Positions 57,332 to 64,000 of a stretch of DNA of 64,000 bases are shown here, in pieces. The notes under the pieces were generated by a model. The model saw nothing but the letters and a program-made list of their open reading frames with translations. It made no database searches and was not told the origin of the DNA. This DNA comes from an uncultured Tropicimonas sp. GTDB lineage: Bacteria; Pseudomonadota; Alphaproteobacteria; Rhodobacterales; Rhodobacteraceae. Each line of letters starts with the position of its first letter. Positions within the stretch are counted from its first letter, which is position 1. Location of the stretch: positions 85,536 through 149,535 of the forward strand of contig CANLZY010000015.1 in assembly GCA_947495685.1 (NCBI GenBank), in the 5' to 3' direction. The position numbers and the translations under genes were made by a program.

Positions 57332-57943
57332 ATGACCCAAGTCCCCTTTTCCTTGCCCGACCTGTTCCGGGAAACCGTCAACAATCCGCGTTCCGCCGCC
57401 CGACGCGTCATCGCTCTGAACCCGCCGGCCAACCTGATGGCCGAGGTTCTGGCGCTGGTTGTCATATTGAGCGTGCTTGCGGGGCAGGGGGTGTATTTCC
57501 TCTCCGGGGGCGGCGCGGCCGATGGCGAGATCCTCTTGCCCGAGATATTTTCCAGCCCGTTCCGACTGGTGGTGGCCCAAGGGGTCCTGATGGCGATCAT
57601 GGTGATTGCGACATGGCGCATCGGCCAATTGTTTGGTGGTGGCGGAACGCTGTCGGAAACGGTGGCTCTGGTGGCCTGGCTGCAGTTCGTGATGGTCTGC
57701 CTGCAGATCGTCCAGAGCGTGATCGGGCTGTTCATGCCCGGCGCGGCGGTGATGTTGGGGGTCCTCGGGATCGCCGCATTCTTCTATCTGCTGACCATCT
57801 TCATCTGCGAGCTGCACGGGTTCACCCGCCCGGGCATGGTGTTCGCAGGTATCATGGCCTCGATGATGGGGCTGATCTTTGCATTGTCGATCCTGCTGGG
57901 GCTGCTCGGGCTGGGTCTCGCCGGGGAAATGCCCAATGTATGA
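57332..57943 (+). CDS. Yip1-family membrane protein, second copy
   Basis: 203-residue protein with about five membrane helices. LFRETVNNPRSAARRVIALNPP near the start is typical of this Yip1-like group. It overlaps sufS by 8 bases, showing it belongs to the same transcript. The function is not known; it probably forms a pair with the gene before it. Confidence 0.8.
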   Translation: MTQVPFSLPDLFRETVNNPRSAARRVIALNPPANLMAEVLALVVILSVLAGQGVYFLSGGGAADGEILLPEIFSSPFRLVVAQGVLMAIMVIATWRIGQLFGGGGTLSETVALVAWLQFVMVCLQIVQSVIGLFMPGAAVMLGVLGIAAFFYLLTIFICELHGFTRPGMVFAGIMASMMGLIFALSILLGLLGLGLAGEMPNV

Positions 57944-59156
57944 CGTTCAAGCCGTACGTGCCGATTTTCCGATCCTGTCGCGCCAGGTGAATGGCAAGCC
58001 GCTGGTGTATCTCGATAACGGTGCCTCGGCCCAGAAACCGCAGGTGGTGATCGATGCCGTCACCCGTGGTTATGCCGAGGAATACTCCAACGTACACCGC
58101 GGGCTTCATTATCTGTCCAACCTGTCGACCGAGCGCTACGAGGGCGTTCGCGGCACCGTGGCGCGATTCCTCGGGGCGCGGGATGCCGACGAGATCGTGA
58201 TGACGTCGGGCAGCACCGAGGGCATCAACCTTGTCGCCTACGGCTGGGCGATGCCGCGGCTTCAGGCCGGAGACGAGATCGTGCTGTCGGTGATGGAACA
58301 TCACGCCAATATCGTGCCCTGGCATTTCCTGCGCGAACGGCAGGGCGTTGTGTTGAAGTGGGTCGATGTGGATTCCCGCGGCGACCTTGACCCCCAGGCC
58401 GTGCTGGATGCGATCGGGCCGAAAACCCGGCTGGTGGCTGTGACCCACATGTCCAACGTGCTGGGCACCGTTGTCGATGTGAAAGCCATCGTTGCCGGCG
58501 CACATGAAAGGGGCGTTCCGGTGTTGGTCGACGGCAGTCAGGCGGTCGTGCACGCACCTGTGAACGTCGCTGACATCGGCGCCGATTTCTATGCCATTAC
58601 CGGGCACAAGCTGTACGGTCCGTCCGGTTCAGGCGCGATCCACATCCGCAAGGAGCGCATGGACGAGATGCGCCCATTCCTGGGCGGTGGCGACATGATC
58701 CGCCACGTTCACAAGGACTCGGTGGAGTACAACGATCCGCCGATGAAATTCGAGGCCGGCACACCGGCCATCGTCCAGCAGATCGGCATGGGCGTGGCGC
58801 TGGAATACATGATGGGCCTAGGGATGGAGAACATTGCCGCCCATGAGCGCGCCCTGCGGGACTATGCCCGCACCCGGCTCGACGGGTTGAATTGGCTCAC
58901 CGTGCAGGGCACGTCCGAAACCAAGGGCGCCATCTTTTCGTTCACACTGGACGGTGCCGCGCATCCGCACGACATCTCGACCGTTCTCGACAAGAAGGGC
59001 GTGGCGGTGCGGGCGGGACATCACTGCGCCGGTCCGTTGATGGATTTCCTCGGAGTTTCCGCAACCTGTCGGGCGTCCTTCGGCCTCTACAACACGACCG
59101 ACGAGGTCGACGTGCTGATCGACGCGCTGGAGCTGTGCCACGATCTGTTTTCCTGA
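57936..59156 (+). CDS. sufS: Cysteine desulfurase SufS
   Basis: 406-residue group II cysteine desulfurase that supplies sulfur to SufB, usually via SufE. The PLP lysine is in ITGHKLYGPSGSG and the catalytic Cys in SATCRASFGLYNT, with GHHCAGP nearby. SufE, SufA and SufT are not seen after it. It is the last intact gene of the locus and converges on the broken ion-channel gene 8 bases away. Confidence 0.96.
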   Translation: MYDVQAVRADFPILSRQVNGKPLVYLDNGASAQKPQVVIDAVTRGYAEEYSNVHRGLHYLSNLSTERYEGVRGTVARFLGARDADEIVMTSGSTEGINLVAYGWAMPRLQAGDEIVLSVMEHHANIVPWHFLRERQGVVLKWVDVDSRGDLDPQAVLDAIGPKTRLVAVTHMSNVLGTVVDVKAIVAGAHERGVPVLVDGSQAVVHAPVNVADIGADFYAITGHKLYGPSGSGAIHIRKERMDEMRPFLGGGDMIRHVHKDSVEYNDPPMKFEAGTPAIVQQIGMGVALEYMMGLGMENIAAHERALRDYARTRLDGLNWLTVQGTSETKGAIFSFTLDGAAHPHDISTVLDKKGVAVRAGHHCAGPLMDFLGVSATCRASFGLYNTTDEVDVLIDALELCHDLFS

Positions 59157-59163
59157 CGCCCTG

Positions 59164-60219
59164 GTCAGAAGAAGGTGACCAGACCACCCAGGTGACCAGC
59201 CCGTAGATCAACGGTTAGGCGTAGAAGGTGACGTGCCCGTCGATCCTGCGCGTAAGGTCGCCATGCTGGCTCTCATCCAGGCGCCTGAGCGCGACGTTGC
59301 AGGCGACGGTCAATGCCGACAGGACGAACATTGCCATCAGCAGGGAGTCGAGGAACGTCAGGTACCCCAACCGTGGCAACTCGCCCGAGATCGCGAAGTT
59401 ATAGGCGATGAAGGCAAGCAGATTGCCGCTGGCGATGTCGATCCGGCGGCGCTACTCCTTCAGAAACAGGCTTGCCCAACTGATCCCGATCAACAGGATC
59501 AGCGGGAAAAAGATCCGCGCCCAATAGTAGAGCATATGCCGCTCGACCGAAAACCCGAGCGAGAACCGCGAGGATGGCAACCCTGACAGGCCCGTGATTT
59601 CATCCACCTCGGTCCAGGTCCCGGAAACGATCCATTCTTCTTCTCCCAGTTTCGGCCCCATTCCATTGGCGCCCGTCAAAGGCTCGAATTGGATGAAGTC
59701 CGTCGGGGCATCTGCGAGAATTCGGAAGTAGAATGACTGGTGGTCCATCGGGAAGTGCCTGAAGTCGAAATCCGGCGCCTGCAGGGTGACGATGATCTCG
59801 TTCATTTAGATCACCGTCCCGTCGGCGAACCCAGGCGATGTTTTTGGCCGTGTCAAAGCCCCGGGTCTGCTGGTTTTCGATCCTGAACACCGGAACATCG
59901 AGGCCGGCATCCCGCGCGTCTTCGACGAAATTCTCACCGGAGAGAATTTTGCTTTTGCGTCCGAAGGCCTCTGCGTCAAAGGCGAGGGCATTTCAGTGCA
60001 ACCGGATACGGGCAACCACGCCGAAATTCTCGGATTTCTGATCGACACCGGTGATCTGCGTGATGGTGATTCCCGCACCGATCTTCAGGGGCGTATCCGG
60101 TGCCGACAAGGCAATCTGGTCTCTCAGCGCCCCGGAGGACGACGCGCGGCGTCCGGGGCCACAAACAACAGTGCCGCAACGGCCTTCAGCTTGAGGGTGC
60201 GAATTGTACTGGAAATCAA
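59164..60219 (-). pseudogene. Broken pentameric ligand-gated ion channel (Cys-loop/GLIC-like)
   Basis: Remnant of a full-length prokaryotic pLGIC. Starting near 60219: a signal-peptide-like stretch (RTLKLKAVAALLFVA); the first beta-strands TPLKIGAGITITQITGVDQK, then FGVVARIRLH; GENFVEDARDAGLDVPVFRIEN; and the hallmark RHFPMDHQSFYFRILADAP. TM1 is RHMLYYWARIFFPLILLIGI and TM2/TM3 runs from RRRIDIASGN through LPRLGYLTFLD. TM4 begins PLIYGLVTW. Lesions: TGA at 59993-59995, TAA at 59806-59808, TAG at 59452-59454, TAA at 59215-59217, and frameshifts near 60140, 59825 and 59175. The total length equals a normal family member, so decay is by point changes. Confidence 0.85.
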
Positions 60220-60332
60220 TGCTTTGCCCTTGGGTTTGCTGGTGGTGCACCGTCGGCACACTGGAAAGCATCCCATTTGGCAAGGCGTTGCTGGTCGGAA
60301 ACGACATTTTGTGCCCGGAGCGCAGCTACGTG

Positions 60333-60361
60333 TTGCAGCCTGCGCCCGGACCCGCTATATC
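60333..60361 (+). promoter_or_regulatory. Promoter of tRNA-Arg
   Basis: TTGCAG (60333-60338), a 17-base spacer and TATATC (60356-60361). The tRNA 5' end follows 10 bases later. Confidence 0.75.
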
Positions 60362-60371
60362 CCGCCGGCAC

Positions 60372-60448
<77 letters not shown>

Positions 60449-60562
60449 AACCAACAAGACATTCCGTTGAAAACTCACGACAATCGTCGACCGGACATTT
60501 GCCGTTCCCGCATTTGTCCGCCCACGCGACTTGTCGGGATTTTTCGGAATTTCCCAAGTCAA

Positions 60563-61066
60563 TTACGTGTGCGAGGCGACATCATCGCCACGAGAGAGGC
60601 AACCTCGGAATTGACCCAAGCCGCAGATGAACCTTGCGGCCAGACCTCCGCCAATGAGCGTGTCGCCAACGTCCTTGCCGTCGATCCGCGAACGAGCGCA
60701 GGCGCGTCCCTGATTGTAACTGTCCTTGCCTCGGGGTTCCGGTTTGCCCGCACAGGACACAAACTCGACCTCGGCTGCCCGGGCGTTTCGGAGACGTTGA
60801 CTCAGCCGCGCCGTTACCTGCTTCCCAGGTTCGTTGCCCGCCCGCACACCGGCTTCCAAGTCTCGGAGGTGGTGAAGCCCACCGGCCGAATTCCCTGTTC
60901 GTTTGAAGCAGGCATGATTGTGTCACCATCCACGACGCGAAAAGTTCCCAGAGGCGCAAAGTTGGAAGTATTGGACCCGACAATCAGGGGCGATGGCCTG
61001 ACACGAAGCGAAACCGAGATACCGAGTGCGCCCGACGTACTCACTCTAACCTTGAGCAACCCCACT
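60563..61066 (-). pseudogene. Frameshifted secreted thermonuclease-like (SNase) gene
   Basis: Beginning near 61066, an export-signal-like stretch (GLLKVRVSTSGALGISVS) leads to GTFRVVDGDTI, the staphylococcal-nuclease active-site strand. RPVGFTTSETWKPVCGRATNLG follows, resembling the family RLIGFDTPET...C...LG. The first frame ends at a stop at about 60814. The adjacent frame continues with VTARLSQR, EVEFVSC and YNQGRACARSRIDGKDVGDTLI, then GGLAARFICG, which is the family C-terminal half. One frameshift near 60830 therefore splits a gene of about 150 residues, and the expected Arg in GF-DT-PET is altered. It lies directly beyond an IS3 remnant. Confidence 0.7.
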
Positions 61067-61080
61067 TGAGTGGTCCGTTC

Positions 61081-61330
61081 CCAAAGCTGTTGCATTGTTG
61101 TCCCTTGATCCATCGGGACGATGGTTCCCGGCGCTGGTGGGCGGCAGCCCAGAGCACTGTGGGGTCGCTTGAAGTTGCCGTGTTTCCCGTCGACCCGCAG
61201 GTGATTGACCAATCCCAGGGAGGGACCAGCTTTCGAGGATGATCTGCGCTTCGGGCAGCGAGTAGACCATCTCGCCGTTCACCCGTTTATCCGGCATTCG
61301 CCGGTTGAAATTTACGCAGAGTCCGCCGTC
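61081..61330 (-). mobile_element. IS3-family transposase remnant
   Basis: C-terminal integrase-core tail of an IS3 OrfB: NGEMVYSLPEAQIILESW (ending near 61228), then in another frame KRPHSALGCRPPAPG and VPMDQGTTMQQLW (ending near 61081). Intact relatives read continuously through ...GEIFYSL-EAQI...RPHSALGYRPPAPE. At least one frameshift and loss of everything upstream make this a dead fragment. It is not the same copy as the element at 63542. Confidence 0.75.
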
Positions 61331-61659
61331 AGAGTTTTTGGCACCGAAGGCTGGCAGAGATCCCGGCGATTTCGGCGCGCCGCCAACGCCGGGATCGCCG
61401 CCCGACGGCCTGCTGCATCTGCCATCAGCGTATTTCGCCTCAGCATACATCAGGCGGTGTCGACGCAGGGCCAGACCTAAGGGCCAGCCTCGCTGGAGGC
61501 TGCGCCGACCCTGCCGTCATCCGAGTGGATTTCCCGGACACCGGTTTTGAATGCAAACCGGACTTTAAAAAACCGCATCCTGAACCGTTGGCCAGTCAAG
61601 CGAACACCGGGCGCGACACCTTTCTCGCCATGGGGTGGGCCAGGATGCGGGCGGTCTCG
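61331..61659. other. No recognised gene
   Basis: About 330 bases between the IS3 remnant and the cytochrome gene. The open frames here show no family features. It probably includes further decayed transposase or other DNA that I cannot identify. Confidence 0.4.
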
Positions 61660-62085
61660 CTATTGCTGGACCGACTCAAGATAGCGAACCAGCGCGAGAA
61701 CTCGGCCCATCGCCACCAGTTCCGCGGACTCAGGGGTTGCCCAAGGCGGATCGTCCCGTCTGACGTCAGACACAAAACGGTCTCCCCAAATTGGCATGTC
61801 GCCACCGTGGGCCCGGATGTCGTCTCGCCCATCAATCACAAGAACCGTGTTCCGATACGGAAATGCCCCTCCGCCCGAGCGTTTTGTAATCGTGGTGAGG
61901 TTGGGCGTTTCGATCGATAGCAGCTCTGCGATCGGACCGGTTCCCATCGCGCTTTCGCCATGGCACCCTGCGCAGGCGATCATATATTCCTGCTTTCCGC
62001 GCTCGATGCCGTTCTCGACAGCAATGGCCACACCTGGAACAATGGTCAGGCAAACACTGACAGCGCAAATCAAACGATTCATCAT
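61660..62085 (-). CDS. Secreted monoheme cytochrome c
   Basis: 141-residue c-type cytochrome. A signal peptide of about 22 residues ends near AIAVE. Heme attaches at CAGCH (about residue 38), and a Met in GGDMPIWGDRF is the likely sixth ligand. The ATG pair at 62085/62082 lies behind GGAGGCTGAT, a strong ribosome-binding site. It would carry electrons in the periplasm; the partner is unknown. It looks intact, unlike everything around it. Confidence 0.82.
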   Translation of the reverse strand: MMNRLICAVSVCLTIVPGVAIAVENGIERGKQEYMIACAGCHGESAMGTGPIAELLSIETPNLTTITKRSGGGAFPYRNTVLVIDGRDDIRAHGGDMPIWGDRFVSDVRRDDPPWATPESAELVAMGRVLALVRYLESVQQ

Positions 62086-62456
62086 ATCAGCCTCCATAAG
62101 TTAACACTCAGGTATCTTAACGCTCTTTCCCGATTTCGTCGCTGTGCTGGATCAAACTCTCCGCCGCGAAGCCCCGGCCTTTCTGTCGTCACATCGGAAC
62201 ATGTTCGACAAAAGCAAACTGGCGGCCCTGCGCCAGCAACCGCGATCAAGTGTTGGGGTTGAGGGGACCGTTTGCAAAGACAGCGGTCTCCGACAGACGG
62301 TCTCTGAAGGATGCCCTCTGAACTGTAATAAGGTCTAGCGAATCTATGGGGAGGGGGATGACACACACTCCGCAAACCCGATGGCAGGACGCGTGCTGTG
62401 GGCATCAGAGCGCAGATGGTGATCCCACAAGGTTCAAAACAGCCGAGTTCATTGGA
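62086..62456. other. No recognised gene
   Basis: 371 bases upstream of the cytochrome gene with only unsupported open frames. It should contain the cytochrome promoter. Confidence 0.4.
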
Positions 62457-62792
62457 CTACCTATCCGCCAACCTGTCGTGTGGTCGCTGGTTCCGCATTC
62501 TGCAGAAATGCAGGGTTTGGTTCTCGATCCGATCCCGCAGGGCGTACGCCACCACAGCCCCGTCCACAGTCCCAGTCGCGAACCCATCGATCCCGTCTAG
62601 GCGCAAATTCTCATCCTGAACCCAGACGTTGAACCCATGGCCGATATCCGCAATCACGGTGTCGCCGTCGACCGCGATCATCTGACTGCAACACCTAGGG
62701 CAGTCGGGCTCCGGCAGTCTGGCCTCGCGCGGCGTTTTCGACAGGTTCGATCCAGTGAACGGCTGTAGCGCCGCGGGATAGGTGAAATCCCG
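62457..62792 (-). pseudogene. Nuclease-like (SNase-type) gene fragment
   Basis: A minus-strand frame open from 62792 to 62457. It carries AVDGDTVIADIGHGFNVWV then ENLRLDGIDGF, resembling the start of SNase-type nucleases (VIDGDTVV-D-DLGF--W----LRLYGINAPE), and DGAVVAYALRDRIENQTL, resembling their next helix. The only ATG (62681) would give 74 residues, too short for the family. Upstream in the same frame is LPEPDCPRCCSQ, a CXXC-like patch. Likely a truncated or degenerate gene; identification is moderate. Confidence 0.5.
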
Positions 62793-62795
62793 TCA

Positions 62796-63395
62796 CTAGC
62801 GGCAATCGTCGATGTTCAGGCCGGAGGCACTGACCCCCTCGACCACGACCTCGCTGCCAAGTGACGCGGCGATCGAGGGGGTCTTTGCCCCGGTGATCGT
62901 CAAGCCTTCGAACCGCATGCTCCCGACCTTGATCTTGTCGATCCTGAACTCAGGATCCATTAGAGTGGAGGTGCAAAAACTGGAAAAGAGGAATTCGTCG
63001 GCGCAAACCCCGCCGGGCAGGATATCCTGGTCACGAAAAACGGAGACAATCGTGTCGTCGCCACGGCCGCCGTTGAGAATATGGCCTCACTTTCTGCATG
63101 GATCAAATCGCTACCCGCGCCGCCGAACACCTTGTCGCTGCCTGTGCCGGCGTGAATTTCGTCGTTAACGCCATTGCCGTAGATGCGATCATTGTCCGAG
63201 CTTCCTCTCCTCTCGAGGATGTCGTCCTCCGATACGCCGCGAAGCACGTCCTTGCTGTCGCCCCGTCAGAGTGTCGTCGCCGGAAATCCGGTCGTCGCTG
63301 CACCTCCAAGGAGTTCGCCACAGCCACATCCAACTGGGCGGTCACGTCCCGCGCCACGGGTCAGTGAGTTGTCGGCAGAATCGTCGACCAAATGG
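62796..63395 (-). pseudogene. Decayed RTX (hemolysin-type calcium-binding) repeat protein
   Basis: Nonapeptide-repeat remains on the minus strand: NSLTRGAGRDRPVG, then SSDNDRIYGNGVNDEIHAGT, GSDKVFGGAGSDLIHA and, after a frameshift near 63085, NGGRGDDTIV. A C-terminal part follows (FRIDKIKVGSMRFEGLTITG ... LGSEVVVEGVSASGLNI) and ends at TAG 62796-62798. A stop and a frame change near 63262 break the array. RTX proteins are secreted by type I systems. The N-terminal side disappears where the IS3 element begins (about 63475). Confidence 0.75.
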
Positions 63396-63541
63396 CTGTC
63401 GCCGCGTCCTTCAACGGCGTCTTTATGTTGTTCAGCTTGTCCTTGCTCACGCCGGAAGAGGTGGTTCCGGCAATCTGAACAGCCGGGATCGGTGGATTTT
63501 CCGCGCAACGGCAGCATGATGCTGCGAGCGAGGAGAAGACC

Positions 63542-63853
63542 ATGGCAAGACGACCACGCCGGAACCACAGCCCGGCATTCAAGGCGAAAGTGGCGGTGGC
63601 CGCGATCAAGGGCGAGAAGACGCTGATCGAACTGGCGCAGGATTTCGACCTCCATCCCAACCAGATCAAGCAGTGGCGTGATCAGCTTGTTGAGGGCGCG
63701 ACCGGGGTGTTCGGTGTTGGGCCGAAGGCCGAGCCGGAACCGGTGATCGACGTGAAGACCCTGCATGCGAAGATCGGAGAGCTGACGCTGGAGAACGATT
63801 TTTTGTCCGGCGCGCTCGGAAAGGCGGGTCTGTTGGCGAGCGCAAAAAGATGA
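63542..63853 (+). CDS. IS3-family transposase OrfA
   Basis: 103-residue helix-turn-helix protein of the HTH_Tnp_1/IS3 OrfA type: RRNHSPAFKAKVAVAAIKGE, then LAQDFDLHPNQIKQWRDQL, and a leucine-zipper-like end (KIGELTLENDFLSGAL). A GAGGAGA ribosome-binding site precedes the ATG. It overlaps OrfB by 4 bases (ATGA) in the -1 frame. Confidence 0.92.
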   Translation: MARRPRRNHSPAFKAKVAVAAIKGEKTLIELAQDFDLHPNQIKQWRDQLVEGATGVFGVGPKAEPEPVIDVKTLHAKIGELTLENDFLSGALGKAGLLASAKR

Positions 63854-64000
63854 TCGATTGCACAGCGACGCTCAGTGTCGGTCGTCAGGCCAAGGTGCTG
63901 GGGATCAGCCGGGGTAGCGTCTCCTACAAGCCGCGCCCGGTGTCGGACGCCGATCTGAAGCTGATGCACCGGATCGACAAACTGCACATGGAATTTCCCT
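63850..64000 (+). CDS. IS3-family transposase OrfB, N-terminal part
   Basis: The first about 50 residues (MIDCTATLSVGRQAKVLGIS, then VSYKPRPVSDADLKLMHRID) match the start of IS3 OrfB; the DDE domain lies outside the window. A run of A (63844-63848) followed by G lies just before the OrfA stop, and OrfB is in the -1 frame. Programmed slippage could make the OrfAB fusion, as in other IS3 elements. Confidence 0.88.
   Translation, partial: MIDCTATLSVGRQAKVLGISRGSVSYKPRPVSDADLKLMHRIDKLHMEFP

Larger units (their letters stand above)
63475..64000 (+). mobile_element. IS3-family insertion sequence, left part
   Basis: OrfA and the beginning of OrfB of an IS3-type element that runs past the window end. 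The left boundary is placed near 63475 because the decayed RTX similarity stops about there. I cannot confirm the inverted repeat or a target duplication without the right end. Confidence 0.75.

Noticed and set aside
60467..61069. A 200-codon plus-strand open frame
   Set aside because: The opposite strand carries clear SNase-like remains across the same bases, so the plus frame is a shadow.
62812..63168. Plus-strand open frame of 118 codons
   Set aside because: It is antisense to the RTX repeat remnant, which has recognisable repeat motifs.

Overview
The window is high-GC alphaproteobacterial DNA. Gene content and order point to a marine Rhodobacteraceae (Roseobacter-group) chromosome: xthA-erpA-dgt, nagZ-scpA-scpB, ihfA-merR, the block DUF177-rpmF-plsX-fabH, and a suf operon led by an IscR with very few cysteines. 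VPLPA-CTERM secreted proteins and a DCD_N-type dCTP deaminase fit the same group. The species cannot be named from the sequence alone.

Layout. 1-1176 holds no gene I recognise. 1177-11923 carries a sulfotransferase, xthA, erpA, dgt, a CPA1-type antiporter, and then a compact string argS-SPOR-nagZ-scpA-scpB in which the last three starts overlap the preceding gene. 12072-16154 has a LamB-type porin, two tandem related VPLPA-CTERM genes and dcd. 16234-22043 is housekeeping: tRNA-Pro, merR, ihfA, fabH, plsX, rpmF, DUF177, bamE and msrB. 22288-30458 is a mixture (OlsB-like acyltransferase, secreted propeller-like protein, ABC-F ATPase, ada, aminotransferase, lipoprotein, dehydratase). 30939-45662 holds selD, cysS, cimA, a translationally coupled methyltransferase/phytoene-synthase-like pair, an MFS carrier, an AlkA-like glycosylase, an esterase, an HNH protein, small membrane proteins, a class II amidotransferase, a Tat-exported solute-binding protein and a third VPLPA-CTERM gene. 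45884-50123 has icd, an HD hydrolase, a fourth VPLPA-CTERM gene and an alpha/beta hydrolase.

50176-59156 is the Fe-S assembly locus: iscR, cysteine desulfurase, sufB, four small genes, sufC, sufD, two Yip1-like membrane genes and sufS. A good sigma70-type promoter overlapping an iron-responsive-looking dyad precedes iscR. A second copy of that dyad lies inside the desulfurase gene, and a 15-bp hairpin separates iscR from the rest.

59157-64000 is a gene graveyard. It contains a full-length but multiply broken pentameric ligand-gated ion channel gene, tRNA-Arg, a frameshifted secreted thermonuclease-like gene, an IS3 transposase remnant, an apparently intact cytochrome c gene, a second nuclease-like fragment, a decayed RTX repeat array, and the left part of an apparently intact IS3-family element that runs off the window. 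The sufA/sufT genes that often follow sufS are not seen here.

The most interesting signals are the decayed ion channel, the paired operator-like dyads in the suf locus, and the tandem VPLPA-CTERM pair in which one copy has lost its canonical C-terminus.
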